In this document: positions 6,740 to 13,911 of the stretch, one piece after another
Position numbering within the stretch: position 1 is the stretch's first letter
Layout: each line of letters begins with the position of its first letter
Assembly (NCBI RefSeq): GCF_900474185.1
Contig: NZ_UCNW01000008.1
Span: 248,001-312,000, forward strand
Origin: Synechococcus sp. UW69
GTDB lineage: Bacteria > Cyanobacteriota > Cyanobacteriia > PCC-6307 > Cyanobiaceae
Direction: 5' to 3'
Length of the DNA stretch: 64,000 nt
Made by a program: the position numbers and the translations under genes
Notes under the pieces: model-generated
The model's input: the letters and a program-made list of their open reading frames with translations, nothing else
Database searches by the model: none
What the model was told of the DNA's origin: nothing

Positions 6740-6898
6740 GTGAACCTAAGTCTGCCTCAGCAATTCGAAGCTGAATCGATCAAGCGATCCATCGATGACA
6801 CCAATGACCTGGAAACGTTGAAAACCCTTGCCAGAGAACTTGCTGATCTTTACGTGCGACAGAGAGCAGCAACAGCATGGGTGATTGCTGAGCGTTAG
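6740..6898 (+). CDS. Small NblA-like helical protein, copy 2
   Basis: A 52-residue protein from a GTG start: MNLSLPQQFEAESIKRSIDD then LETLKTLARELADLYVRQRA. It aligns with the preceding gene at LxLxQQFxxE, the D-x-x-x-L-x-x-[LM] turn and the helical remainder, indicating an old tandem duplication. The 36-nt gap suggests co-transcription. It converges on the 6902 gene, whose stop is 3 nt away. Confidence 0.6.
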   Translation: MNLSLPQQFEAESIKRSIDDTNDLETLKTLARELADLYVRQRAATAWVIAER

Positions 6899-6901
6899 CC
6901 G

Positions 6902-7078
6902 CTACACCTTGCTGTCTTTGCGCCAGCGTCGTTCCAAGCGCAGACGGGCTTCATCAACCGTTTGTTGATTGAAAGGGGCAGCTTTCTTGCGGTAAGGACG
7001 CGTAATCGACCAAAACTTGACTGCAGAAGCAAACGCCACAACCAACCAGGCCAGCACAATCCAGCTTGGATTCGACAT
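6902..7078 (-). CDS. Small single-span membrane protein
   Basis: A 58-residue protein starting MSNPSWIVLAWLVVAFASAV, one transmembrane helix, followed by a strongly basic cytosolic tail (RPYRKKAAP, RLRLERRWRKDSK). The ATG at 7078 is chosen because the longer frame upstream adds a His/Gly-rich stretch read antisense to the next gene. Divergent from the 7100 gene. Function unknown. Confidence 0.65.
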   Translation of the reverse strand: MSNPSWIVLAWLVVAFASAVKFWSITRPYRKKAAPFNQQTVDEARLRLERRWRKDSKV

Positions 7079-7099
7079 CGTCTCCCACGCATCATCACC

Positions 7100-7279
7100 A
7101 TGATGGCGAAGCTGGTGCCCATCAGCTCTATCGGACCTCCAACCAGCACAAACGTGGATCCTGAAGCTCGTCAACTCGTGATCAGCCAGCTTGTGGTGAT
7201 TGCAGTGCCGGTAGGAACCCTGTTCGGGGTCTGGATTTGGATGCTCAACTGGAGCGGTCGTTCCCGCAGAGACCAGTGA
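7100..7279 (+). CDS. Small single-span membrane protein
   Basis: A 59-residue protein with a Pro/Ser-rich N-terminus (SIGPPTSTNVDPEARQLVIS) and one transmembrane helix (VVIAVPVGTLFGVWIWML) near the C-terminus. ATG at 7100 or 7103. Its end overlaps the GTG start of the DUF1499-like gene by 4 nt, pointing to a two-gene operon at the membrane. Confidence 0.6.
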   Translation: MMAKLVPISSIGPPTSTNVDPEARQLVISQLVVIAVPVGTLFGVWIWMLNWSGRSRRDQ

Positions 7280-7677
7280 CCTTTCTTGCCGGCCTACTGG
7301 CTCCAATCCTGATGTTGTTCCATCTCGTCGGCCCCGTTCCTGCCGATTTGGGAGTCAGCAACGGTGAGCTCCGTGCTTGCAAGACGACCGCTCACTGCGC
7401 AAGGGAAGTCTGGGCGAGCTCAGATCCAACCGCAGATTTCAACAAGCTGAACACGTTGGTTCGGCAGAGGCCCCGAATGGTTGTCGTCAACGAGAAAGAG
7501 GCCTACTTCCATGCGGAGGCAAGCAGCGCATTCTTCGGCTTCATTGACGACCTAGAAGTATTCGCAGACGAGGACAAGAGCCAGATTCAGGCACGCTCCG
7601 AGTCTCGGATCGGTGACTCTGACCTTGGTGTGAATACCGCAAGGATTTCGGAGCTGCGGTCGGCCCTCGAGCGCTGA
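7276..7677 (+). CDS. DUF1499-like exported protein
   Basis: About 133 residues from a GTG at 7276. A signal peptide or anchor (TFLAGLLAPILMLFHLVG) is followed by a motif C-x5-HC-AREVW and a compact domain containing PRMVVVNEKEAYFHAEASS, typical of DUF1499 proteins of cyanobacteria and plastids. It overlaps the upstream membrane-protein gene at GTGA (7276-7279). Probably faces the lumen or periplasm. Molecular function of the family is unknown. Confidence 0.7.
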   Translation: MTFLAGLLAPILMLFHLVGPVPADLGVSNGELRACKTTAHCAREVWASSDPTADFNKLNTLVRQRPRMVVVNEKEAYFHAEASSAFFGFIDDLEVFADEDKSQIQARSESRIGDSDLGVNTARISELRSALER

Positions 7678-7684
7678 AGAATCC

Positions 7685-7837
7685 TCACACCTTGGCTCGA
7701 CGCATATTGCGCACATCCAAGATCAACTCCTTGATACCCGCCACGAATCCGACAGCAGCTATCACCACAATGCCGGCGACTAGCACAGTTTCCACAAGAG
7801 CGCGAGGATCAAACCAATCAGACACGGCATGAACCAT
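7685..7837 (-). CDS. Small single-span membrane protein
   Basis: A 50-residue protein: MVHAVSDWFDPRALVETVLV, then a helix AGIVVIAAVGFVAGI and a basic tail LDVRNMRRAKV. It converges on the DUF1499-like gene, stop codons 8 nt apart, and is divergent from the DUF2130 gene. Missing from longer frame lists but with typical codon use and topology. Confidence 0.6.
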   Translation of the reverse strand: MVHAVSDWFDPRALVETVLVAGIVVIAAVGFVAGIKELILDVRNMRRAKV

Positions 7838-7913
7838 TGATCTGAACTCGTATTAGCCAGATCCCGATAAAATGCCACGACGTGGCGCGATCGAACAACA
7901 CAAAACGTCAGAC

Positions 7914-9290
7914 ATGCACGAGATCATCTGCCCCAACTGCAACACAGCCTTCAAGGTGGATGAAGCCGGCTATGCCGACATCCTGAAACAGGTCAGAGAT
8001 AGAGACTTTGAACAACAACTGAATAAACGACTTGCACTGGCGGAACAAGACAAGCGCAATGCCATCGAATTGGCCATTGCCAAAAAAGACACAGAAATGC
8101 AGACGCTTGAAGCCCAACTCAAGCAAAGTGCGATGCATCAAGAATTAGCGATTAAAGATGCTGTCAATAAAGCCGAGAAGCAGCGAGATCGCATCGCCGC
8201 CGAACTACAGCAAATGCGTGAACAACAGGCAACACAGCAACGCCTCGCAGAGACCAGATTCGCCAAAGAGATGCAGGCGGTGACGCTTCAGAAAGATAGT
8301 GAGCTTCGTGATTTGCAGGCACAGCTGAATGCCGGTTCGATGCAACAGCAGCTAGCAGTGAATGAAGCGGTGAGCACGGTTGAGAAGCAACGAGATGCTC
8401 TCCAAAGCGTTTTAAACGAAACAGAGCTGAAGCATCAACTGGAATCACAATCGCTCAAGGAACGCTATGAAACCCAGCTCAGTGACCGAGATCAAGCCAT
8501 AGAACGACTGCGCGACATGAAAGCGCGACTCTCCACCAAAATGGTGGGAGAAACCCTTGAACAGCACTGCGAAACCGAATTCAACCGCATTCGTGCTGCT
8601 GCTTTCCCGAAGGCCTACTTCGAAAAAGACAACGATGCCCGCAGTGGCAGCAAAGGCGATTATATCTTCCGCGACCAAGACGAACTCAACAATGAAATCA
8701 TCTCAATTATGTTTGAGATGAAAAACGAAGCCGACACAACAGCCACCAAGAAGAAAAACGAGGATTTTCTCAAAGAGCTCGATAAAGATAGAAATGAAAA
8801 GAACTGCGAGTATGCAGTTCTTGTATCGCTCCTCGAGCCCGAAAATGAATTGTATAATTCAGGAATTGTTGATGTTTCTCATCGCTATACAAAAACCTAT
8901 ATCATTCGGCCGCAGTTTTTTATTCCATTTATCACGTTGCTACGCAATGCTGCCATGAAATCGCTTGAGTACAAGGCAGAGCTTGCCCTTGTAAAAGCTC
9001 AGAATATTGATGTAACTAACTTCGAGAACGATCTCGAAACCTTCAAAACGGCATTCTCGCGAAACTACGACCTTGCCTCGAGACGCTTCCAAACCGCGAT
9101 TGATGAAATCGATAAATCCATTGATCATCTCCAAAAGACTAAGGATGCGCTGATGGGAGCTGATCGAAATCTTCGCCTCGCCAATGACAAAGCGCAGGAT
9201 GTCACCGTTAAAAAGTTGACCCGCAGAAATCCAACGATGGCAGCCAAGTTTGCCGATTTAGACAATTCAGCTGACCAACAATCCGCCTAA
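7914..9290 (+). CDS. DUF2130 nuclease-like coiled-coil protein
   Basis: A 458-residue protein with three parts. First, an N-terminal zinc knuckle CPNCNTAF at residues 5-12. Second, a long coiled coil of roughly 200 residues full of Glu, Lys and Gln ([20 protein letters not shown] and similar). Third, the DUF2130 domain with GSKGDYIF near residue 245 and MFEMKNEAD near residue 266, which together look like the D...ExK core of the PD-(D/E)XK nuclease fold as in RmuC-type proteins. The start MHEIICPNC is chosen because it places the knuckle at the usual N-terminal spot. The last third is more AT-rich than its neighbours. A zinc protein gene follows after 3 nt. Activity is not established for the family. 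Confidence 0.8.
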   Translation: MHEIICPNCNTAFKVDEAGYADILKQVRDRDFEQQLNKRLALAEQDKRNAIELAIAKKDTEMQTLEAQLKQSAMHQELAIKDAVNKAEKQRDRIAAELQQMREQQATQQRLAETRFAKEMQAVTLQKDSELRDLQAQLNAGSMQQQLAVNEAVSTVEKQRDALQSVLNETELKHQLESQSLKERYETQLSDRDQAIERLRDMKARLSTKMVGETLEQHCETEFNRIRAAAFPKAYFEKDNDARSGSKGDYIFRDQDELNNEIISIMFEMKNEADTTATKKKNEDFLKELDKDRNEKNCEYAVLVSLLEPENELYNSGIVDVSHRYTKTYIIRPQFFIPFITLLRNAAMKSLEYKAELALVKAQNIDVTNFENDLETFKTAFSRNYDLASRRFQTAIDEIDKSIDHLQKTKDALMGADRNLRLANDKAQDVTVKKLTRRNPTMAAKFADLDNSADQQSA

Positions 9291-9293
9291 ACG

Positions 9294-9791
9294 ATGCCTT
9301 CCAGCCCACGCGACCGCATCGGTGAGGTTTACGGCAAGCTCACTGTCGTGCGCGCTTCCGAACGTCGAACCAAAGCAGGGAACGTTTACTGGTGGTGCCG
9401 CTGCAGCTGTGGAGCAGAGCGAGAGGTACCCAGCGACAAATTGTCGCTCAACACAGCGCGTCGCAAACCCACCGTGAACGCTTGCGAGCGTTGTGCGAGA
9501 GAACTCCAGATTGAAGGGGTTTATCGCAAAAACGATCGGGAGGAAAAAGAACGCCGCCAAGCAGCTGTTGAGGCCAGATCGAAATTGGTAGGACAAGTTC
9601 CCGAGCGCTGGCTGAAGCTGCCCCTCACTGATGCTCATGCTCGAGAGCAAGGGAAAAAACTCTTTTTTCGCGGAACAACCTGCCTTCGTGGACACTTGGC
9701 GCCCTATCGCATCAACGGCGGCTGCTTGGCTTGTTCTGGTCAGATGCCATCCGCGGCAAATTCGCCATCAACCAGGCCCACAGTGTCATGA
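9294..9791 (+). CDS. Two-module zinc-ribbon protein of AP2/HNH-associated type
   Basis: A 165-residue protein. The N-terminal module GEVYGKLTVV...WWCRCSCG...CERC has three cysteine knuckles and resembles the small zinc domain often seen with phage AP2/HNH proteins. The C-terminal module FFRGTTCLRGHLAPYR...CLAC is a second C-x2-GH-x(n)-C-x2-C ribbon like those found near HNH endonucleases. A basic linker joins them. No HNH catalytic residues are visible, so it is probably nucleic-acid binding only. It starts 3 nt after the DUF2130 gene. Its 3' end is overlapped by an antisense small gene. Confidence 0.7.
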   Translation: MPSSPRDRIGEVYGKLTVVRASERRTKAGNVYWWCRCSCGAEREVPSDKLSLNTARRKPTVNACERCARELQIEGVYRKNDREEKERRQAAVEARSKLVGQVPERWLKLPLTDAHAREQGKKLFFRGTTCLRGHLAPYRINGGCLACSGQMPSAANSPSTRPTVS

Positions 9792-9834
9792 TTGCGGCGC
9801 CGAATGCCAATAATGCTAGGAGTTTGGATTCCAT
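9712..9834 (-). CDS. 40-residue single-span membrane protein
   Basis: MESKLLALLAFGAAIMTLWA followed by WLMANLPRMASDQNKPSSRR: one transmembrane helix and a basic tail. Its ATG is immediately adjacent to the TAA of the upstream small gene (TAAATG). The last 80 nt run antisense inside the 3' end of the zinc-ribbon gene, which is unusual; both frames look genuine. Confidence 0.5.
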   Translation of the reverse strand: MESKLLALLAFGAAIMTLWAWLMANLPRMASDQNKPSSRR

Positions 9835-9933
9835 TTAAAGAAAGTCGAAATCGTCTTCAGAGTCACCAGAAAATGCATTCATAACGAGTGCAGAAAAAGG
9901 GACAAATACGGCTGCAAGCACAAGTATTTCCAC
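9835..9933 (-). CDS. 32-residue membrane protein with acidic tail
   Basis: From a GTG start at 9933: MEILVLAAVFVPFSALVMNA then FSGDSEDDFDFL. One transmembrane helix with a strongly acidic C-terminus, an architecture of small thylakoid subunits. An in-frame TAA lies upstream, so the GTG is the only reasonable start. It is followed with no gap by the 40-residue membrane protein, so the two are almost surely co-translated. Confidence 0.5.
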   Translation of the reverse strand: MEILVLAAVFVPFSALVMNAFSGDSEDDFDFL

Positions 9934-10103
9934 GGGCTTAGGAGGAGTCGATTCAACTTAACTGGGATTACTTTACAAAAAGTCATCAGCGCTACCGTTC
10001 CGCTGGGGTGAGTTCAAATACTCAATTCTCTGCCGTCATAGGCATTTCACTCTGTTGTCAGCCGTGAGGGCCGAATCAGACTGAGCTGAGTCGCAAGACG
10101 AAG

Positions 10104-10421
10104 ATGCCAAAGATGCTTAGAGCGGCCTCGGAAAGAATCCGCAGCCTGCTGAAGCCGCCGGTTCAACAGAGCATTTCCGAAGACCGGCTCCGCAATGATC
10201 GGCAGAGCTACTTCGCCATGACCCGAGCCCTGATCGATGCCCAGCTCGAATGGCGTGATCCTGAACTCACCTCACGCTTGTGGCAAGAGGTGGTCGACCG
10301 TGACATGGATCGTGGTCGCATCCTTCAACTCCTCTTCAGCGGTGAGGCACCCCATGACGACGAAGCTCTACAAAGGTCTGACATGGCCTATCTCCAGCTG
10401 ATCGATCCCAAGGATCCCTGA
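10104..10421 (+). CDS. Hypothetical helical protein
   Basis: A 105-residue acidic/basic helical protein with segments EDRLRNDRQSYFAMTRALID and DPELTSRLWQEVVDRDMDRG. In-frame ATG codons at 10104 and 10113 are both possible. No signal, membrane segment or known motif. The stretch between 9940 and 10104 contains no gene I can support. Confidence 0.6.
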   Translation: MPKMLRAASERIRSLLKPPVQQSISEDRLRNDRQSYFAMTRALIDAQLEWRDPELTSRLWQEVVDRDMDRGRILQLLFSGEAPHDDEALQRSDMAYLQLIDPKDP

Positions 10422-10433
10422 AGGAGCCTTCCT

Positions 10434-10589
10434 TCAAATCTCAAAGACGGTCCCCAGAAGCATGGCGGGATGGGTGGATTCTCCTGCTGTGCTGCGTTCC
10501 AGTTGAACCGCCATGACGCAATGGGCAAGGAATCGAACTGCCGATAGAACAGCCAGGCCAATGCACAGGGGGCAGTGCGTGATGGTCAA
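10434..10589 (-). CDS. Possible 51-residue membrane protein, TTG start
   Basis: A minus-strand frame from TTG, reading MTITHCPLCIGLAVLSAVRF then LAHCVMAVQLERSTAGE. It has one hydrophobic segment, a CPLC pair and natural codon use, but an uncommon start and no independent support. The plus strand here also has an open frame (10575-10886) that runs into rpsU and is judged spurious. The region 10590-10848 otherwise appears to be the rpsU promoter region and includes an eight-G run. Confidence 0.3.
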   Translation of the reverse strand: MTITHCPLCIGLAVLSAVRFLAHCVMAVQLERSTAGESTHPAMLLGTVFEI

Positions 10590-10848
10590 GACGAAGACCT
10601 GCTGAAGGTGATGGACCTATCCCAAAGCAGAAGCGTGGAAGCGCCACCATCTCTTCAACAAGCGTCACGCAAAAGAATGCAGGCAGCAAAGCAGTCCATA
10701 GGTCTTAAAGCCGAAGCGGGGCATCAGACCATTGAGCCACTGCTGAATTGCTCAGCGCGTTTCGAGCTGACTCGCCAAGGCTTGTCACGCCTTGCAGGGG
10801 GGGGATGGCTGTTAAAGTCGATGTTTATTGCTCTCTTTCGGGGAACGG

Positions 10849-11025
10849 ATGAGTCAGGTCACAGTCGGCGAGAACGAAGGTATTGAATCCGCGTTGCGTC
10901 GCTTCAAACGCTCCGTCGCCAAAGCCGGCATCTTTTCTGATCTGCGTCGGATCCGTCACCACGAAACCCCCGTTGAGAAGTACAAGCGCAAGCTGAAGCA
11001 ACGCTCCCGCAACCGCCGCCGCTGA
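10849..11025 (+). CDS. rpsU: 30S ribosomal protein S21
   Basis: A 58-residue, highly basic protein ([20 protein letters not shown] then [15 protein letters not shown]) that is a full-length bS21, a small-subunit protein near the anti-Shine-Dalgarno end of 16S rRNA. The start ATGAGTCAG is chosen because homologues begin at this point, 7 codons inside the longest frame. A perfect terminator follows 22 nt after the stop. It appears monocistronic. Confidence 0.95.
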
Positions 11026-11046
11026 TCCGGCCACGTCGATTCAACA

Positions 11047-11071
11047 AAACGGGCCCTAGGGCCCGTTTTTT
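11047..11071 (+). terminator. rpsU terminator
   Basis: AAACGGGC-CCTAGG-GCCCGTTT hairpin followed by T-rich sequence, immediately after rpsU. Between here and 11328 there is no clear gene; a 26-codon frame at 11079 has no support. Confidence 0.9.
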
Positions 11072-11327
11072 ATGAGCCATCAATTGCCCATAACAGACAA
11101 CGCCGAGGGAATCGGTTTCACCAGAAACGTCCAGGGCTTGTGTACTGCTTGAACTGCACGTCTCCTATGGGCGGAATGTCACGGTACGTCTCTGTTTTCG
11201 CCAGACTTAATCAACGCTTTAGACCGACAAAAACCACCCGATGGTGTTGTTCAACCCATTTTGTCCCATCAGTGCAGCAAAAATTGCCGGCCTGAAGGCC
11301 ACCATCGTCTTGCTGTTGGTGTTGCTG

Positions 11328-11480
11328 ATGAAGTCAAAACTGCTTCGAATCAAAATGTCTCTTCTGGGCTCTTTTCTGGGATTCGCCATGTTGGTGGGCT
11401 TCCTGTTGAGCGCTGGAGTTTTGACAGTGATCAGCGGCGGAGCCATTGCCTACGCCGCCATGCAGAACCGGAGCAACTGA
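11328..11480 (+). CDS. Small membrane protein
   Basis: About 50 residues from ATG 11328 (MKSKLLRIKMSLLGSFLGFA) or 27 nt later. It consists of a hydrophobic helix (MLVGFLLSAGVLTVISGGAI) and a short polar tail. The longer upstream frame from 11241 is less likely. It is 3 nt before the next membrane-protein gene, so an operon is likely. Confidence 0.55.
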   Translation: MKSKLLRIKMSLLGSFLGFAMLVGFLLSAGVLTVISGGAIAYAAMQNRSN

Positions 11481-11483
11481 GTC

Positions 11484-12152
11484 ATGCGCAACCGTCTTCC
11501 CTTGTTCAGTGGTCTTGCTCTGGCAACACTCGGTGTTTCAGGCCTGGCCGGTGGAGGTCTGCTTTGGAATTTTCAGGGTCGCACTTTGGGGCTCGGCAGC
11601 ACCGTGACATCGTTGGTGCTTTTGGGGATCAGCTTTGTATTGCTGCGACCTGAACCGCAAGTTCTACCCGTTGCAGCCAGCGAAGACACCCAGCCGATCA
11701 AAGTCAGAGCTCCTCAGGCTTCACTCCTCGGCTTGATCCTCGCCACCATCGGAACCCTTGGCATGGCTGGTTCGGGGCTGCTTTGGAATTTTCAGGGCCT
11801 GGCGTTTGGACTCACTGGCACCCTGACTGCCGCAGTGGCTCTTCTGCTGAGTCTTGTCTTTCTCTGGCCCCTCGGCTCAACCAAACTGACCAGACAAGGT
11901 GACACCTCGTCTGTTGCAATCAAGCCAATCAAGGTGGAAGCGGTTTCGCAAAACCCAACACCCACACCGACCACTGCTGAAGCCATTGCCGAAGTGTTGG
12001 CAGCTGAACAGAAAGAGAGTTCAGAACCGACACTCGTGAATTACGCCCCTCTGCATCTTCTTCCAGGGCAACGTTTATCAACACGTGCCAGACGCGGAGG
12101 AAGTTCTCTTGGTCGTTATCGTTCGATGGCTAAAGACCTTTTCCGGAGCTGA
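11484..12152 (+). CDS. Membrane protein with duplicated two-helix module
   Basis: A 222-residue protein made of two repeats of about 50 residues: GLLWNFQGRTLGLGSTVTSL in the first and GLLWNFQGLAFGLTGTLTAA in the second, each with two hydrophobic helices around a GLLWNFQG loop. A 60-residue polar tail follows, ending in basic residues (RARRGGSSLGRYRSMAKD). Likely four membrane helices with a cytosolic tail. The duplicated block shows an internal gene duplication. The 3' end overlaps the convergent 12130 gene by 23 nt. Confidence 0.7.
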   Translation: MRNRLPLFSGLALATLGVSGLAGGGLLWNFQGRTLGLGSTVTSLVLLGISFVLLRPEPQVLPVAASEDTQPIKVRAPQASLLGLILATIGTLGMAGSGLLWNFQGLAFGLTGTLTAAVALLLSLVFLWPLGSTKLTRQGDTSSVAIKPIKVEAVSQNPTPTPTTAEAIAEVLAAEQKESSEPTLVNYAPLHLLPGQRLSTRARRGGSSLGRYRSMAKDLFRS

Positions 12153-12405
12153 CGTCTCGCCAGACATTGCGGAGCTGGCGATGCCATGGAGTGATGTTGA
12201 CATCACGTCGATGCTCTCTCTTTAACGATCCATCAACACTGAATCCAGCTTCTTCCATGTCCCGTCGGAGACGTCGGGTGATAGGGATAAGCAAAATTGA
12301 CAGAACTAAAGCCGCAAGCAACAAAAAAGGAAGTAGAGAAAGCAGCCAAATAGTGCTCACCAGAGTGATCGTTGCGGCAAGACCAGTTTTCAGCCAACGA
12401 GGCAT
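12130..12405 (-). CDS. Small membrane protein
   Basis: A protein of about 91 residues, MPRWLKTGLAATITLVSTIW then a second hydrophobic run LLPFLLLAALVLSILLIPIT and a basic cytosolic tail. The ATG at 12405 has GGGGA about 8 nt upstream; an alternative ATG at 12438 overlaps the preceding stop as ATGA and would add 11 residues. It is the last of three small membrane genes on this strand. Confidence 0.65.
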   Translation of the reverse strand: MPRWLKTGLAATITLVSTIWLLSLLPFLLLAALVLSILLIPITRRLRRDMEEAGFSVDGSLKREHRRDVNITPWHRQLRNVWRDVSSGKGL

Positions 12406-12434
12406 GTTTATTCCCCGTTGGCCAGGCAGCTGTT

Positions 12435-12626
12435 TCATGTTTCAGAATGTTCACTCAGTTGGTAAAAAATCCTCTCAAGTTCACGGCGAAAAGCCCTGGA
12501 ATTGAGTGGTTCCCCTAAGCGTCTGCGACGATTTTTTTTCAGCATGACTCGAATCCAACTGATCTGCAGTGCAATCAGCAGAGAGGAGATGATCAGAAAG
12601 GGTGTCGCGAAATCATTCCACTCCAT
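12435..12626 (-). CDS. Small single-span membrane protein
   Basis: A 63-residue protein with a hydrophobic helix (PFLIISSLLIALQISWI) and a very basic segment (MLKKNRRRRLG) followed by RELERIFYQLSEHS. Its stop overlaps a possible start of the downstream gene (ATGA). Middle gene of a three-gene membrane cluster. Confidence 0.6.
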   Translation of the reverse strand: MEWNDFATPFLIISSLLIALQISWIRVMLKKNRRRRLGEPLNSRAFRRELERIFYQLSEHSET

Positions 12627-12632
12627 CCTTGC

Positions 12633-12788
12633 TCAATAACTGGATTGAGGCAGGGTGAAGCCAGACTGCATATGTCCAAAATCCAGCAGCACGTAAGTCA
12701 GCCAGATCAATACTGCTGCGACTCCAGCGCCGGCAGCAACCTTGGCCAATGAACGACCAATCATCTCCAACAGACTGACCTCTTTCAT
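12633..12788 (-). CDS. Small single-span membrane protein
   Basis: From ATG 12788: MKEVSLLEMIGRSLAKVAAG then a helix VAAVLIWLTYVLLDFG and a short tail. 51 residues. The upstream extension in the same frame passes through the terminator region and is not credible. First gene of a three-gene cluster; function unknown. Confidence 0.6.
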   Translation of the reverse strand: MKEVSLLEMIGRSLAKVAAGAGVAAVLIWLTYVLLDFGHMQSGFTLPQSSY

Positions 12789-12848
12789 CGCGTTGAACCA
12801 ACTCTTTCGATTCTGACGCCTCTCCACCCCAAACCGAAGCCAGCCAAC

Positions 12849-12872
12849 AAAAAAGCCCCGCAAGGCGGGGCT
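12849..12872 (-). terminator. Terminator of the DoxX gene
   Basis: On the minus strand AGCCCCGC-CTTG-GCGGGGCT is followed by six T. It lies 25 nt after the DoxX stop codon. Confidence 0.9.
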
Positions 12873-12896
12873 AAGTCAAACGAACAAGCGAGGTGT

Positions 12897-13394
12897 TCAG
12901 CGTCCGACAACTGCTTCTTCAAGAACACCGCTCTTGGAGAAGCCTTCATTCAGCTCAGCAGAAAACTCCATGTCTGGCTCGAGACGACGAGCAATGAGCT
13001 CATCAATGGAGAACACACCTGGGCCACAGGCCAACACGGCAACAGCTGCCGCGAAGTAGAGCCCGAGGAGCTCGAGGAGATAGATGTTGAAGCCAGCTGT
13101 GACGATGGCGTGATAGATGGCGACGGAGATGGTTCCCGCAACAGCCAATGCCCCCATCCGCGTCAACAATCCTGTGATCAGCAACCAGCTTCCGATCACT
13201 TCCGAGAACGCCGCGACATAGGAGAGCAAGATCGGAAAGGGCAGATGCAACGGACGAACGAATGCATCGGCAAAATTTTCGATATTGGCGAGCTTCTCGT
13301 AGCCGTGGTGAATCAGCAGAGCCCCCGTGAACACCCGGAGGACAAGCAGACCAAGGTCGCCTGCAATGGGACGGGAAAGAATGGCGCGAATCAC
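12897..13394 (-). CDS. DoxX family membrane protein
   Basis: A 165-residue protein with four predicted helices and the DoxX-type opening LGLLVLRVFTGALLIHHGYE, followed by ENFADAFVRPLHLPFP and FSEVIGSWLLITGLLTRMGA. DoxX-family proteins are inner-membrane subunits linked in other organisms to quinol oxidases or oxidative-stress complexes; the role here is unknown. The C-terminal 30 residues are a polar extension. It has its own terminator and lies downstream of cp12 on the same strand, separated by a 110-nt gap with a perfect palindrome. Confidence 0.85.
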   Translation of the reverse strand: MIRAILSRPIAGDLGLLVLRVFTGALLIHHGYEKLANIENFADAFVRPLHLPFPILLSYVAAFSEVIGSWLLITGLLTRMGALAVAGTISVAIYHAIVTAGFNIYLLELLGLYFAAAVAVLACGPGVFSIDELIARRLEPDMEFSAELNEGFSKSGVLEEAVVGR

Positions 13395-13411
13395 TGCAGA
13401 GCTAATCGACT

Positions 13412-13437
13412 ACACACAACTTAAATAAGTTGTGTGT
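13412..13437. repeat. Perfect 11-bp inverted repeat
   Basis: ACACACAACTT-AAAT-AAGTTGTGTGT lies just upstream of the DoxX start (13394). A second, GC-rich hairpin (GCGGGTCCGC...GCGGACCGC, about 13443-13472) follows towards cp12. Neither has a T-run, so they may be an operator or an RNA processing or attenuation structure rather than a terminator. Confidence 0.6.
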
Positions 13438-13504
13438 TGCAGTGCGGGTCCGCGCCAAGGGGCGGACCGCTGATGAGTACTTCTACTCAGCTCGCCTGGG
13501 CGAC

Positions 13505-13738
13505 TCAGTCGTCATAGACCAGGCACTCAGGCTCATCGGGATTTTGCTCACAGAACAGTTCCAGGGGAGAGGGGTCATGGGGATCATCGGGGAATTCCTT
13601 TTTGTGATCCAACAACCACTGCAGCTCTTCCGTGAGATGACGCACTTTGCCGTCGTTGTGATCAGACAGGGCCTTGAGGAACTCCTCTTGATCCTTCTGA
13701 ATGTGCTCGTCAATCGTTTTCATGACTTGGTCCGTCAT
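13505..13738 (-). CDS. cp12: CP12-type regulatory protein
   Basis: A 77-residue protein. The C-terminal block LELFCEQNPDEPECLVYDD carries the paired cysteines and YDD ending of CP12, the redox-switched protein that ties GAPDH and phosphoribulokinase into an inactive complex in the dark. The N-terminal half (TIDEHIQKDQEEFLKALSDH) is helical but has no cysteines, so only the GAPDH-binding C-terminal pair is present. Start is the ATG at 13738 or 13723. Calvin-cycle role is known for the family; loss of the N-terminal disulfide here is seen directly. Confidence 0.85.
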   Translation of the reverse strand: MTDQVMKTIDEHIQKDQEEFLKALSDHNDGKVRHLTEELQWLLDHKKEFPDDPHDPSPLELFCEQNPDEPECLVYDD

Positions 13739-13779
13739 CTGGCTGACATTGGGTTGTTAGCGAAGACGACCCATTTCGA

Positions 13780-13866
13780 TCAGTCGGTAGATCTACCTTT
13801 GTGGTCGAAAGCACACAACAGATCCTCCCAAGAACCCATCACGTCCTGTGACATCGCGGTAGCCAT
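13780..13866 (-). CDS. Possible 28-residue peptide
   Basis: MATAMSQDVMGSWEDLLCAF followed by DHKGRSTD, upstream of cp12 on the same strand. Composition is reasonable and it could be a small separate gene, but there is no visible ribosome-binding site. Confidence 0.3.
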   Translation of the reverse strand: MATAMSQDVMGSWEDLLCAFDHKGRSTD

Positions 13867-13911
13867 CTGACGCTCCCCGAAGGAAAGTCAGGGAGGCTGA
13901 TCATCCAGTGC

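Noticed and set aside
10797-10804. Eight-G run upstream of rpsU (and similar G runs at about 29788 and 46706 inside genes)
   Set aside because: Could suggest slippage-based phase variation, but the rpsU run is non-coding and the others lie in housekeeping-like genes; runs of this length are expected in a GC-rich genome.
10575-10886. Plus-strand frame running into rpsU
   Set aside because: It overlaps the rpsU start in another frame and its end is read through ribosomal-protein sequence; a minus-strand frame in the same place looks slightly better.
11079-11159. 26-codon frame after the rpsU terminator
   Set aside because: No ribosome-binding site, no hydrophobic or motif feature, and no distinctive composition.
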